Positions 1 through 9,032 of a stretch of DNA of 64,000 nt are shown here, piece by piece; the stretch's first letter is position 1; every line of letters begins with the position of its first letter. Origin of the DNA: JBHHZJ01 sp046758005 (GTDB lineage: Bacteria > Pseudomonadota > Alphaproteobacteria > Kiloniellales > J153). The position numbers and the translations under genes were made by a program. The notes below the pieces were generated by a model, which worked only from the letters and a program-made list of their open reading frames with translations, ran no database searches and was not told the DNA's origin. The DNA is taken from positions 1-64,000 of the forward strand of contig JBHHZJ010000003.1 in assembly GCA_046758005.1 (NCBI GenBank), given 5' to 3'.

Positions 1-30
1 CGCTCCATCACGCCGCCCGAATCCTAGGCC

Positions 31-60
31 TGTGCATCATAATGTTGTGCATCATAATGT
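31..60. repeat. 15-bp perfect tandem duplication
   Basis: The unit tgtgcatcataatgt occurs twice head-to-tail with no mismatch and no spacer. It lies just beyond the 3' end of ccmC, in a short AT-richer patch at the window edge. A possible leftward ATG at 8-6 could begin the next gene, but too little sequence is present to say whether it is ccmD. Confidence 0.9.
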
Positions 61-125
61 AGGGTGCGCGCGCCGGCCGCGTCACTGATTTAGCTCAATA
101 CCCGGCCTGCCGGCCCCGGCGCCGC

Positions 126-848
126 TCACGCCGCGTCCGCCGCCGCCAGGGAGCGGGCGCGCACGCGGGCCGCGATCAGCTCGCTTTTGACGCGCAGGAG
201 CAGCAGGGTCACGTAATAGAGCGTGAACCCCAACGCCATGATCAGCAGCGGCCAGAGCAGGGACGGGTGGATGGTCGGCCCGCCCATCCGGAACACGCTC
301 GCCGGCTGGTGCAGGGTGCTCCACCACTCGACCGAAAACTTGATGATCGGCACGTTGACGAACCCGACCAGCGCGAGCACCGCCGCCGCCCGATAGCCCC
401 GGCTCGGGTCCTCGAAGGCGTTGATGAGCGCCATGTGCCCCAGATAGAGGAAGAACAGCACCAGGACCGAGGTCAGGCGCGCGTCCCACACCCACCAGGC
501 GCCCCACATCGGCTTGCCCCAGAGCGAGCCGGTGACCAGCGCCAGGAGGGTGAAACACGCGCCCACCGGCGAGGACGCCTTGGCGACGATGTCGGCCAGC
601 GGATGGCGCCAGATCAGCGAGACGGCGCTCGCCGCCGAGATTACGCTGTACACGAACAGCGCCATCCAGGCGGATGGCACGTGGACGTACATGATGCGCA
701 CGCTCTCGCCCTGCTGGTAGTCGGCCGGCGCCTCGAAAAGGGCCAGGTAAAGGCCGAGCGCGATCAGGACGGCCGTGAGGGTCGCGCTCCACGGCAAGAC
801 GGCGTTGGCCAGGCGCATGAAACGGCCGGGGTTGGCGAAACGGTGCAT
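126..848 (-). CDS. ccmC: Cytochrome c maturation heme handling protein CcmC
   Basis: Inner-membrane protein of the system I cytochrome c maturation pathway. In this family it loads periplasmic heme onto the chaperone CcmE. The 240-residue product has about six hydrophobic segments. The tryptophan-rich heme-handling motif WGAWWVWDARLT lies at residues 115-126. Two candidate axial histidines, His56 (in MYVHVPSAW) and His180, sit where the E. coli protein has its heme ligands. The length is normal for the family. It is the third gene of a leftward ccmA-ccmB-ccmC run. The 69-bp gap to ccmB holds a 16-bp tandem duplication. The ATG start gives the N-terminus MHRFANPGRF, usual for alphaproteobacterial CcmC. 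ccmD, normally next, is not visible in the 125 bp left of it. Confidence 0.95.
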   Translation of the reverse strand: MHRFANPGRFMRLANAVLPWSATLTAVLIALGLYLALFEAPADYQQGESVRIMYVHVPSAWMALFVYSVISAASAVSLIWRHPLADIVAKASSPVGACFTLLALVTGSLWGKPMWGAWWVWDARLTSVLVLFFLYLGHMALINAFEDPSRGYRAAAVLALVGFVNVPIIKFSVEWWSTLHQPASVFRMGGPTIHPSLLWPLLIMALGFTLYYVTLLLLRVKSELIAARVRARSLAAADAA

Positions 849-853
849 CCTGC

Positions 854-885
854 GGACTTTGTCGCTCTCGGACTTTGTCGCTCTC
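854..885. repeat. 16-bp perfect tandem duplication before ccmC
   Basis: The unit ggactttgtcgctctc is present twice in direct succession, between the ccmB stop and the ccmC start. It places two copies of the same sequence immediately upstream of the ccmC initiation region on the minus strand. Confidence 0.9.
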
Positions 886-917
886 GGGGGGCTGCGCGCC
901 GCTAGACAGTAACCTAA

Positions 918-1583
918 TCATTCCAGCGCCTGCCGCAAGGCCGCGGCCCCGGCGAGGGGGGCGACCAGCAGCGAGACCAGCAACAGGGCGCCGAGGAACA
1001 GCAGGTGCGGGCGCGCGCTCAATCCGGCCAGGGCGGCGTCCAACGCGGCCACCCCGAAGATGAGCACCGGGACGTTGAGCGGCAGGACGAGGAGGGGGAT
1101 CAGCACCCCGCCGCGCCGGGCGCCCAGGGTCAGCGCCGCACCGATCGCGCCGATCAGGTTGAGGGTCGGGCTGCCGAGCAGCATGGCGAGCACGAGCATC
1201 GGCAACCCGGCCGCGTCCATGTTGTAGAGCAGGCCGAGCAGGGGCGCGGCGGCAATGAGCGGCAGGCCGGTGGTCAGCCAGTGGGCCAGCACCTTGGCCA
1301 GCACCGTCGCCTCGAGCGGCAGCGGCGCAAGGGCCAGGAGCTCGAGCGAACCGTCCTCGTAGTCGGCCAGGAACAGGCGCTCGAGCGACAGCAGCACGGC
1401 CAGCAACGCGGTCACCCAGATGACCCCCGGCGCCATGCGCGCGAGCAGGTTCGGCTCCGGCCCGACGCCGAAGGGGAACATGGCCGCGGTGAGCACGAAG
1501 AACAGCACGACGAGGCTCGCGTCCGCGCGCTGGCGCATTGCCAGGCGCAGGTCGCGTCCGACGACCCGGAAGAACGCCCTCAC
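918..1583 (-). CDS. ccmB: Heme exporter ABC transporter permease CcmB
   Basis: Membrane subunit of the CcmAB(C) ABC complex, which releases holo-CcmE during cytochrome c maturation. The product is 221 residues with about six hydrophobic helices and the family N-terminal pattern (cytoplasmic RDLRLAMRQ segment, then the first membrane helix). I chose a GTG start that overlaps the ccmA stop by 4 bases (GTGA). This gives the normal CcmB length and implies translational coupling. Longer upstream reading in this frame runs antisense-like through ccmA in another phase and is not real. Confidence 0.93.
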   Translation of the reverse strand: MRAFFRVVGRDLRLAMRQRADASLVVLFFVLTAAMFPFGVGPEPNLLARMAPGVIWVTALLAVLLSLERLFLADYEDGSLELLALAPLPLEATVLAKVLAHWLTTGLPLIAAAPLLGLLYNMDAAGLPMLVLAMLLGSPTLNLIGAIGAALTLGARRGGVLIPLLVLPLNVPVLIFGVAALDAALAGLSARPHLLFLGALLLVSLLVAPLAGAAALRQALE

Positions 1584-2242
1584 CAGCCGGCCTCCGCGTC
1601 GACGGCGAAGGCCGCTCCCGGCGCGACGGCGAAGCGGTCCAAGGCCATGACCTCGGCCCCGGGCACGTCGAGCGGCGCGTGCGTCGCGGCCACGACCCGG
1701 CCGCCGCCGGCCCGGTGCGCGGCGATGGCGGCGCCCAGCCGGGCGAGCGAGTCCCGGTCCAGGCCCACGCTCGGCTCGTCGAGCAGCCACAGCTCGGCCG
1801 GCGCGGCGAGCAGGCGGGCCAGCGCCAGGCGCCGCTTCTGCCCGGCCGAGAGCATCCGGCCCGGGACCTCGGCGAGCGCGCCCAGGCCGAAGCCGTCGAG
1901 CGCGCGCCCCACCTCGGCCGCGGCGCCGCCGCCCACCGCGCCCCAGAAGCGCAGGTTCTCGGTCGCGGTCAGCACCGGCTTCACGGCGTCGAGGTGGCCG
2001 AGGTAATGGAGCCGGGCGCGGTGCGCGTCCGGGTTCTCGGCGATCTCCTCGCCGCCCCACAACAGCGCGCCGGCGGCCGGCTTGAGCAGGCCGGCCATGA
2101 GGCGCAGCAGGCTCGACTTGCCGCTCCCGTTCGGCCCGGTCAGCACCAGGGCCCCGCCGGCGGGGAGCGCGAAGTCCAGCCCCGCGAACACGCGCCGCTC
2201 GCCGCGCACGCACAGGAGGTCGCGGCCTTCGAACAGGCTCAT
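1580..2242 (-). CDS. ccmA: Heme exporter ABC transporter ATPase CcmA
   Basis: Cytosolic ATPase of the CcmAB heme-export complex. The 220 residues carry Walker A (GPNGSGKSS, about residues 36-44), a signature-like LSAGQKRRLALARLL and Walker B WLLDEPSVGLD. The small size matches CcmA, which is shorter than most ABC ATPases. It is the first gene of the ccmA-B-C operon; its stop overlaps the ccmB GTG. The 342 bp upstream hold no convincing gene, so the operon promoter should be there. Confidence 0.95.
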   Translation of the reverse strand: MSLFEGRDLLCVRGERRVFAGLDFALPAGGALVLTGPNGSGKSSLLRLMAGLLKPAAGALLWGGEEIAENPDAHRARLHYLGHLDAVKPVLTATENLRFWGAVGGGAAAEVGRALDGFGLGALAEVPGRMLSAGQKRRLALARLLAAPAELWLLDEPSVGLDRDSLARLGAAIAAHRAGGGRVVAATHAPLDVPGAEVMALDRFAVAPGAAFAVDAEAGW

Positions 2243-2584
2243 GGCGGGCGCGTCGGGTCGAGGTCGTAGGGCAGCACGGGCGCCTTATACATCGCGAAGT
2301 CGCGGGGGTCTGGGCCGGCGTGCATATAGCAGATGGGCCCCGCGCCGCCAAATCGCGGTTGGCGCCACGGCTCGGCGGGTCCCGAAAAAGGGACGGCGGT
2401 CGCCGGGATCGGGTCCGGCGGCCGCCTGAGTTTCCAGCCTGTTGGGGGGCAATCGTCGCGAGACCGGCTGGAAGCCTCTGACAGAGAGGGGAAGTCTCCG
2501 TGATTATTTGTATAGCGGGGGATTGTGTTCGGACTTGGCCCCAATTAAGGCACAATTTTGATTATTTCGTCCCGGGGCCGGCGC
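2243..2584. other. Intergenic region upstream of ccmA
   Basis: This region of 342 bp lies between the end of the ligase gene and ccmA; both genes point left. The right part (about 2500-2580) is AT-rich by local standards and contains a leftward TATACA that could be a -10 for ccmA, but no good -35 stands at the right distance. A 101-codon leftward frame runs through it; its composition does not look coding. Confidence 0.5.
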
Positions 2585-3844
2585 TCAGTCGTAGGAGCGG
2601 GCGTCCTCGATGACCTTGCCGTCGTTGGGCAGCTCGCCGGGGCCGTGCAGGCGCACCTCGCCCTTCAGCTTGGTCGCGGAGTGGAGCGCCTCCGCGATCG
2701 CCCGCGCGAGCGCCTCGCGCCGGGCCGGGTCGCCTGCGGGATCGACCTCGCAATGCAGGGTCATGGCGTCGGCCTCGCCCTGGCGCGACACCACGAGGCG
2801 GGCCCTGGCGACCTCGGGATGGCGCTTGACCACCTCAGCCACCTGGCCGGGGTGGACGAACATGCCCTTGACCTTGGTGGTCTGGTCGGCGCGGCCCATC
2901 CAGCCCTTGAGCCGCAGGTTGGTCCGCCCGCACGGGCTGCGCCCCGGCAACACGGCCGAGAGGTCGCCGGTGGCGAAGCGGATCAGCGGATAGTCGGGGT
3001 CGAGCGTCGTGACCACGACCTCGCCCACATCGCCCTCGGGCACGGGATCGCCGGTGCCCGGGCGGACGATCTCGACGATCAGATCCTCGTCGACGATCAT
3101 GCCCTGGTCGGCCGCGGATTCGTAGGCGATGAGGCCGAGGTCCGCGGTGGCGTAGCACTGCAGGACGGCAACGCCGCGCCCGGCGTACTCGGCGCGCAAC
3201 GACGGGAACAGGGCCCCGCCGGAGACCAGCGCCTTGGCGATGCTGCCGCAGTCGAGGCCGAGCTCGGCGCCCTTGTCGAGCAGCACCTTGAGGAAGTCCG
3301 GCGTACCGGTGTAGCCGGCCGGCCGCAACTGGGCGATGGCCCGGACCTGGGCCTCGGTGTTGCCGACGCCGGCCGGAACCACCGTGCAGCCGAGCGCGCG
3401 CAGGCCGGAATCGATGATCCAGCCGCCCGGGGTGAGGTGATAGGAGAAGGCGTTGTGCACGACCTCGCCGCCGCGAAAACCCGCGGCGAAGAGCGCGCGC
3501 GCCGAGCGCCAGTAGTCGGGGCGCGCCCCCTCCGGCTCGTAAGCCGGCCCCGGCGAGGCGAACAGGCGCGCCGCCGCCCCCGGCGCGACGGCGGCCAGGC
3601 CGCCCAGCGGCGGGGCTTCCTTCTGCAGCGCGATCAGCTCGCTTTTGCGCGTGAGCGGAAGGGCGGCGAGCGCGGCGCGGCTCGTAACCGGGGCGGGGTC
3701 GACGCCCTCGAGGATCCGGGCGTACGCGGGCGCTGCCACCTTGGCGTGCGCGATCTGGCGCGGCAAGGCCGCCATCAGCGCCGCTTCGCGTTGCTCCGGA
3801 TCGCGCGCCTCGCGCTCGTCGTAATATTCCGCCGCGCCGGTCAT
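2585..3844 (-). CDS. PaaK-like AMP-forming acyl/aryl-CoA ligase
   Basis: Member of the phenylacetate-CoA ligase branch of the adenylating superfamily, which activates an aryl or acyl acid with ATP and CoA. Family-typical features in the 419 residues are N-terminal YYDEREARDPEQREA, a central YTGTPDFLKVLL segment, the ATADLGLIAYES adenylate region, the LIRFATGDLS motif and a C-terminal KGMFVHPGQV hinge. The usual Ser/Thr/Gly-rich P-loop is replaced by LFASPGPAYEP, which is normal in this branch. It starts 4 bp after livF and is the last gene of the transporter operon. The substrate is not known; an aromatic or other carboxylic acid brought in by the adjacent ABC transporter is the natural inference. 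Confidence 0.85.
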   Translation of the reverse strand: MTGAAEYYDEREARDPEQREAALMAALPRQIAHAKVAAPAYARILEGVDPAPVTSRAALAALPLTRKSELIALQKEAPPLGGLAAVAPGAAARLFASPGPAYEPEGARPDYWRSARALFAAGFRGGEVVHNAFSYHLTPGGWIIDSGLRALGCTVVPAGVGNTEAQVRAIAQLRPAGYTGTPDFLKVLLDKGAELGLDCGSIAKALVSGGALFPSLRAEYAGRGVAVLQCYATADLGLIAYESAADQGMIVDEDLIVEIVRPGTGDPVPEGDVGEVVVTTLDPDYPLIRFATGDLSAVLPGRSPCGRTNLRLKGWMGRADQTTKVKGMFVHPGQVAEVVKRHPEVARARLVVSRQGEADAMTLHCEVDPAGDPARREALARAIAEALHSATKLKGEVRLHGPGELPNDGKVIEDARSYD

Positions 3845-3848
3845 GGCC

Positions 3849-4700
3849 TCACGCCAGCCAGCGCTTGCGCCGCTTGTAGTGCTTGACGTCGCGGTAGCTC
3901 TTGCGGCCGCTGGCGGACAGGCCGAGGTAGAATTCCTTTACGTCCTCGTTCTGGCCGAGCGCTTCAGCGTCGCCATCGAGGACCACGCGGCCGTTCTCCA
4001 AGATGTAGCCGTACGAGGCGTACTTGAGCGCCATGTAGGTGTTCTGCTCCGCGAGCAGGAAGGTCACCCCTTCGTCCTCGTTGAGCCGCCGCACGGTCTC
4101 GAAGATTCCCTCGACCAACTGCGGGGCCAGGCCCATCGACGGTTCGTCGAGCAGGATCATCTTCGGCCGGCTCATGAGCGCCCGGCCGATCGCACACATC
4201 TGCTGCTCGCCGCCCGATGTGTAGCCGGCCTGGGCGGTGCGCCGCTCCTTGAGTTGCGGGAAGTAGCGGTAGACCATTTCCAGGTCCTTCTGGATCTCGG
4301 CGCCGCCGCCGCGGGTGTAGGCGCCGGTCAGCAGGTTCTCCTCGATGGTCAGGTGCTCGAAGCAATGCCGGCCTTCCATCACCTGGATGACGCCGCGTTT
4401 GACCAATTCGTTCGGGGTCAGGCGGTCGACGCGCTCGCCGGCGAACTCGATCGAGCCCTTGGTCACGTCGCCCCGCTCGGCGCGCAACAGGTTGGAGATG
4501 GCCTTCAGCGTGGTCGTCTTGCCCGCCCCGTTGGCCCCGAGCAGGGCCACGATGCCGCCCTCGGGAACCTCGAGGGAGACCCCCTTCAAGACCAGGATCA
4601 CGTGGTCGTAGATGACCTCGACGTTATTGAGCCGGAGCACCGGCGGCCGGTCGGGGCCGACCGCCGGCTGCGTCCTGGCCGAAGCCAGAATCTCGCTCAC
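3849..4700 (-). CDS. livF: LivF-type ABC transporter ATPase
   Basis: One of two ATPases of a hydrophobic-amino-acid-type (HAAT) ABC importer, working in the cytosol on the LivH/LivM membrane pair. It has Walker A LLGANGAGKTTTLKAIS (about residues 52-68), signature TSGGEQQMCAIGRAL, Walker B ILLDEPSMGLAPQLV and the EQNTYMALKYASYGYILENG tail typical of LivF. At 283 residues it is longer than E. coli LivF (237): it has about 20 extra N-terminal residues and a basic C-terminal tail ending KHYKRRKRWLA. That tail occurs in the subgroup whose operons include acyl-CoA ligases. The gap to livK is 40 bp and to the ligase 4 bp. Confidence 0.9.
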   Translation of the reverse strand: MSEILASARTQPAVGPDRPPVLRLNNVEVIYDHVILVLKGVSLEVPEGGIVALLGANGAGKTTTLKAISNLLRAERGDVTKGSIEFAGERVDRLTPNELVKRGVIQVMEGRHCFEHLTIEENLLTGAYTRGGGAEIQKDLEMVYRYFPQLKERRTAQAGYTSGGEQQMCAIGRALMSRPKMILLDEPSMGLAPQLVEGIFETVRRLNEDEGVTFLLAEQNTYMALKYASYGYILENGRVVLDGDAEALGQNEDVKEFYLGLSASGRKSYRDVKHYKRRKRWLA

Positions 4701-4740
4701 GGCTCCTGCCGGCCGCGCTTTATGCGTTGGCCGGGACCAA

Positions 4741-6060
4741 TCACGTGCAGTTGCGCGGCGCGATGTTGTTTTCCTTGGCGTACTCCGCCGCGGCCTTTTC
4801 GATCATCGGCCGCACGACCGTGCGGATCGGCGACACCCAATCGCTGACGATGTTCCACTTCTCGCCATCCCATTGTTGAATAACGATGGGTCCGCTCGTT
4901 TCGTGGTCCTCGCAGCTGATCTTGATTGGCCGGAGCATGCCCTTCATGCCGAGTTGTTCGAGGCGTTCCTCGGTGAGATTCAGGTTTTCCAGGCCCCAGC
5001 GAACCTGCTCGCCGGTCATCGGCTTGTTGCCGAACTTGGCCATGGCCGTGCGAATCGCCTCGACACCGTACATGGCGTTCACCAAGGTGCGGTTGTACAG
5101 CACCTCGCCCAGATTGTTTCGCCTGGCCTCGGCTTCGTCACCGCCGTAGACGTACTTGATGATGTCCTTGTGCACCTTCCATTTCGCCCCGGCGCCGTGG
5201 AAGGCAGCCGACTTGTATCCCTTCGCGCCGTCGCCGGCCGGAATCACGTCCGCATCCGAGCCCGACCACCAGTTGCCGACGAAGTGACCCATCGGGTAGT
5301 TGATCGACGCCGCTTCCTTGATGGCCACCTGGTTCATCACGCCCCAGCCCGACATGAAGATCCAGTCGGGCCTGAGCCGGCGGATCTGCAGCCAGGTCGC
5401 CTTCTGCTCCTGGCCCGGGTGGTCGACGGCGAGCAGCGTCAGCTTATAGCCGTATTTCTCGGCCAGGGCCTTGAGCGTCGGGTTCGCTTCCTTGCCGTAG
5501 GCGCTGTTGTGGTAAATATGGGTGATCTTCTTGCCCTTGAGCTTGTCGAATCCGCCCTCCTGCTGGGCCACGTAATGAATGAAGGCCGAGGCCTGGCTCC
5601 AGTACGTGGTCGGGAAATTGAACACCCACGGGAAGAACCGCCCGTCGGCCGCGGCCGTGCGGCCGTAGCCCATCGACAGGATCGGTATCTTGTCCACCGG
5701 GGCCTTGGGGATGAGCTGATAGGTGATGCCGGTGCTGAAGGGGTTCACCAGCGAGGCGCCGGTCGGCCCCTTGTTTTTCAGCTTCTCGTAGCACTCGACG
5801 CCCAGCTTGGTGTTGTACTCGGTCTCGCACTCCTCGAAGGTGATCTTGACGCCGTTGATGCCCCCGTCGCGCTTGTTGATCAGCGTGTAGTAGTCGCGGA
5901 ATCCGTTGGCCACGGGAATGCCGCTCGGCGCGTAGGGCCCGGTGCGATAGACGAGCATCGGGATGAACTGCTCGTTCTGGGCGAGCGCCGCGCTGGCGCC
6001 CAACGCCGAAACGCCGAGTACCCCGGCGGCGGCGCCCAGGAACAAAGTCTTAAATTTCAT
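4741..6060 (-). CDS. livK: Periplasmic substrate-binding protein of the HAAT transporter
   Basis: Captures the transported solute in the periplasm for the LivHMGF importer (Peripla_BP_6 family). I chose the ATG at 6060: it is preceded by GGGAGG at good spacing and gives a clean Sec signal peptide, MKFKTLFLGAAAGVLGVSAL, with cleavage after an ALA motif near residue 27. The mature protein of about 412 residues is larger than LivJ/LivK of E. coli (about 345), as is usual for the subgroup linked to acyl-CoA ligases. Three cysteine codons in the N-terminal half (FEECETEYNTKLGVECYEK) and one near the C-terminus could form disulfides. It sits between livM and livF. Confidence 0.88.
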   Translation of the reverse strand: MKFKTLFLGAAAGVLGVSALGASAALAQNEQFIPMLVYRTGPYAPSGIPVANGFRDYYTLINKRDGGINGVKITFEECETEYNTKLGVECYEKLKNKGPTGASLVNPFSTGITYQLIPKAPVDKIPILSMGYGRTAAADGRFFPWVFNFPTTYWSQASAFIHYVAQQEGGFDKLKGKKITHIYHNSAYGKEANPTLKALAEKYGYKLTLLAVDHPGQEQKATWLQIRRLRPDWIFMSGWGVMNQVAIKEAASINYPMGHFVGNWWSGSDADVIPAGDGAKGYKSAAFHGAGAKWKVHKDIIKYVYGGDEAEARRNNLGEVLYNRTLVNAMYGVEAIRTAMAKFGNKPMTGEQVRWGLENLNLTEERLEQLGMKGMLRPIKISCEDHETSGPIVIQQWDGEKWNIVSDWVSPIRTVVRPMIEKAAAEYAKENNIAPRNCT

Positions 6061-6168
6061 ACTGTCCTCCCTGCATTGAAGGGTTCCGGCCGGTTCCGGC
6101 CTCTCTGACTGCGCCAATTTCTAGCATGGGCGCCGGAGCCTCGCAATTGCGCCCCGCGCCGGCCGGCG

Positions 6169-7245
6169 TCAGTAGGGGAACGGCCAAAGGCGAAGCTTCT
6201 CCTTCGCAATCTGCCACAGCCGCGCCAGGCCGTGCGGCTCGACGATCAGGAAGAAGATGATCAGTCCTCCGAAAATGATTACTTCGAGGTGCTTCTGAAG
6301 GTCGATCGGCATGGTGAGCCCGACGAGCGGCGGCGCATTGGTCAGGAACACGGGCACGAGCACGATGAAGGCCGCGCCCAGGAACGATCCCAGGATGCTG
6401 CCCAGCCCGCCGATAATGACCATGAACAGGACGTCGAAGGACACGAAGATGTCGAACGCCTCGGTCTCGGCGCTCCCCAGCCAGAGGAACACCATCATCG
6501 CCCCCGCCACCCCGCAGTAGAACGAGGAAATGGCGAAGGCGAGCAGTTTGGTCTGATAGGGGCGGATGCCGATGATCTCGGCCGCGATGTCCATGTCGCG
6601 GATCGCCATCCACGAGCGCCCCACGCGACCGCGCACCAGGTTCTTGGCCGCCAGCGCGAAGACGACGAGCAGGGTGAGCGCGACCACATAGCGGACCTCG
6701 GCCGTCGCCTCGGGCCCGGTGATCATGACGCCCAAGACCTCGCGCGGCGGCGCCGTGATCGTGCCCGAGGAGTTGTAGTTGACGAACCAGCCGACCTTGT
6801 TGAACAGCCAACTCAGGAAGAACTGCGCCGCCAGCGTGGCCACGGCCAGGTAGAAGCCCTTGATGCGCAGGCTGGGGATGCCGAAGACGAGACCGACCAG
6901 CGCCGCAATCAAACCGGCGAGCAGGAACACCACGAGAATATTGATTTCGGGGATGTTGGTCGTGATCTTGTAGGTCATGTAGCCGCCGACCGCCATGAAT
7001 CCCCCGGTGCCGAGCGACAGCTGCCCGCAGTACCCCGTCAGCAGGTTGAGGCCGATCGCGGCGAGCGCGAAGATGAGCAACGGGATCAGGACCGCCTGGA
7101 GCCAGTACTCGTTGGCGATCGCCGGGACGACGACGTAGGCGGCCACGATAACCAGGACCACGAACCATCGGTCCTGCATGATCGGAAAGACCATCTGGTC
7201 CTTGGCGTAGCTCGTCTTGAACTGGCCGGCTTCGCGATAGATCAT
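6169..7245 (-). CDS. livM: HAAT transporter permease LivM
   Basis: Second membrane subunit of the HAAT importer, 358 residues with 8-10 hydrophobic segments. The LivM family hallmark NLLTGYCGQLSLGTGGFMAVGG lies near residues 78-99. The segment IRDMDIAAEIIGI is the cytoplasmic coupling loop that contacts the ATPase. It follows livH by 12 bp and precedes livK by 108 bp, the largest gap in the operon. That gap is large enough for RNA processing or differential expression of the binding protein, but I see no clear hairpin there. Confidence 0.92.
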   Translation of the reverse strand: MIYREAGQFKTSYAKDQMVFPIMQDRWFVVLVIVAAYVVVPAIANEYWLQAVLIPLLIFALAAIGLNLLTGYCGQLSLGTGGFMAVGGYMTYKITTNIPEINILVVFLLAGLIAALVGLVFGIPSLRIKGFYLAVATLAAQFFLSWLFNKVGWFVNYNSSGTITAPPREVLGVMITGPEATAEVRYVVALTLLVVFALAAKNLVRGRVGRSWMAIRDMDIAAEIIGIRPYQTKLLAFAISSFYCGVAGAMMVFLWLGSAETEAFDIFVSFDVLFMVIIGGLGSILGSFLGAAFIVLVPVFLTNAPPLVGLTMPIDLQKHLEVIIFGGLIIFFLIVEPHGLARLWQIAKEKLRLWPFPY

Positions 7246-7257
7246 GCTCGAAGCCTC

Positions 7258-8187
7258 CTAGACTCTCTCGATGATCCGTTCGCCGAACAGGCCCTGCGGG
7301 CGGAACACCAGGAACACGAGCGCAAGCATGTAGGCGAACCAGTTCTCGATCGCGCCGCCGAACAGCGGGCCCCAATAGATCTCGGCGATCTTCTCGCCGA
7401 CCCCGATGATCAGCCCGCCGACGATCGCACCCGGCACCGAGGTGAAGCCGCCCAGGATCAGGACCGGCAGCGCCTTGAGCGCGATCAGCGAGAGGCTGAA
7501 CTGGACGCCGCTCTTGGCGCCCCACATGATGCCCGCGACCAGCCCGACCACGCCGGCCACCGACCACACGATGACCCAGATGGTCTTCAGCGGAATGCCC
7601 ACCGCGAGCGCCGCCTGATGGTCGTCGGCGACCGCGCGCAGCGCCCTGCCGATGCGCGTGTAATGGAAGAACACCGCCAGCACCGTGACCAGCACGGCCC
7701 CGGAGACCGCGGCGAACAGGTCGAACTCGTTGAGCAGGATGCCCGAGACTTCGAAGGATTCGTTGGGGATGCCCACATCGAGGGCCTTGACGTTGCTGCC
7801 CCACACGGTCTCACCCAGGCCCTGGAGCACGAACGTCAGGCCGATCGTCGCCATGAACAGGATGATGTCCGGCTGGTTGACCAAGGGGCGCAGCATGACC
7901 CGCTCGACGACGAAGGCGAGCCCGACCATGACCGCCACCGTGATGATGAGCGCCAGCCATGCCGGCGCGCCGTGCTCCATCAGGCCGACCAGGGTGAGCG
8001 CGGCGAACAGCACCATGACGCCCTGGGCGAAGTTGAACACGCCGGAGGCCTTGAAGATGAGCACGAAACCGAGCGCCACCAGCGAATACATGATCCCGGT
8101 CAGCAGACCGCCGATCACGACCTCGGCGAAGAAGACGGGCGAATCCGCCATGTCCAGGAACGGCGCGATGAGAAAGTCGTACAGCAT
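7258..8187 (-). CDS. livH: HAAT transporter permease LivH
   Basis: First membrane subunit of the HAAT importer. The 309 residues are strongly hydrophobic, with the LivH pattern GIMYSLVALGFVLIFKASGV near residues 34-53, FNFAQGVMVLFAALT after it, and the coupling loop RIGRALRAVADDHQAA. The length is normal. Gaps are 41 bp from livG and 12 bp to livM. Confidence 0.92.
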   Translation of the reverse strand: MLYDFLIAPFLDMADSPVFFAEVVIGGLLTGIMYSLVALGFVLIFKASGVFNFAQGVMVLFAALTLVGLMEHGAPAWLALIITVAVMVGLAFVVERVMLRPLVNQPDIILFMATIGLTFVLQGLGETVWGSNVKALDVGIPNESFEVSGILLNEFDLFAAVSGAVLVTVLAVFFHYTRIGRALRAVADDHQAALAVGIPLKTIWVIVWSVAGVVGLVAGIMWGAKSGVQFSLSLIALKALPVLILGGFTSVPGAIVGGLIIGVGEKIAEIYWGPLFGGAIENWFAYMLALVFLVFRPQGLFGERIIERV

Positions 8188-8228
8188 GCCCCGGGTTCTC
8201 TATTGCCTGAGCCTGGCGCGGCGCGGCC

Positions 8229-9020
8229 TCAGTGGCCGACGCCGAGATAGGCCTCGATCACGCCCGGGTCGCGGCGCACCACGTCGGGCAGGCCGTCGGC
8301 GATCTTGCGCCCGTAGTCGAGCACCACGACCCGGTCCGAGATGTCCATGACCACGCCCATGTCGTGCTCGATCAAGGCGATGGTGGTGCCGAACTCGTCG
8401 TTCACGTCCAGGATGAACCGGCACATGTCCTCCTTCTCTTCCACGTTCATCCCGGCCATCGGCTCGTCGAGAAGCAGCAGCTCGGGTTCGGCGGCCAGCG
8501 CCCGGCCGAGCTCGACCCGCTTCTGCAGGCCGTAGGGCAGGCGCCCGACCGGCGTCTTGCGGATCGCCTGGATCTCCAGGAAGTCGATGATCCGCTCCAC
8601 CGCTTCGCGGTGCTCGATCTCCTCCCTCTGCGCCGGACCCCAATAGAGCGCCTGCCAGAGGAAGTTGCGGCGCATCTTCAAGATCCGCCCGGTCATGATG
8701 TTGTCGAGCGTGCTCATGCCCTTGAACAGGGCGATGTTCTGGAACGTGCGCGCGATCCCCGACTTCGCGGCGACGTGCGGGCGCATCTGCCTGCGCGTCT
8801 GGCCCCTGTACGTGATCGCGCCTTCCTGGGGGTGGTAGAAGCCGTTGATCACGTTGAGCATGGAGCTCTTGCCGGCGCCGTTCGGGCCGATGATCGCCAG
8901 GACCTCGTGCTCCTTGATATCGAAGCTGATATCGGAGAGCGCCTTGATCCCGCCGAAGGAGAGGCTGACGCCCTCGACCTTGAGCAGGGTGTCGCCGACC
9001 TTCTTCTGCCCCTGGGCCAT
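8229..9020 (-). CDS. livG: LivG-type ABC transporter ATPase
   Basis: Second ATPase of the HAAT importer, 263 residues. It has Walker A IGPNGAGKSSMLNVI, the LivG-specific GIARTFQNIALFKGMS after the Q-loop, PYGLQKRVELGRALA as the signature region, and Walker B LLLDEPMAGMNVEEKEDM. The C-terminal LPDVVRRDPGVIEAYLG is the standard LivG end. It follows the FadD-like gene by 12 bp, so transporter and ligase are co-transcribed. Confidence 0.92.
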   Translation of the reverse strand: MAQGQKKVGDTLLKVEGVSLSFGGIKALSDISFDIKEHEVLAIIGPNGAGKSSMLNVINGFYHPQEGAITYRGQTRRQMRPHVAAKSGIARTFQNIALFKGMSTLDNIMTGRILKMRRNFLWQALYWGPAQREEIEHREAVERIIDFLEIQAIRKTPVGRLPYGLQKRVELGRALAAEPELLLLDEPMAGMNVEEKEDMCRFILDVNDEFGTTIALIEHDMGVVMDISDRVVVLDYGRKIADGLPDVVRRDPGVIEAYLGVGH

Positions 9021-9032
9021 GGGCGCGCGGTC

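Noticed and set aside
2239..2544. 101-codon minus-strand frame between ccmA and the ligase gene
   Set aside because: No recognisable motif, mixed composition and AT-rich promoter-like start; kept as intergenic although a short peptide cannot be excluded.
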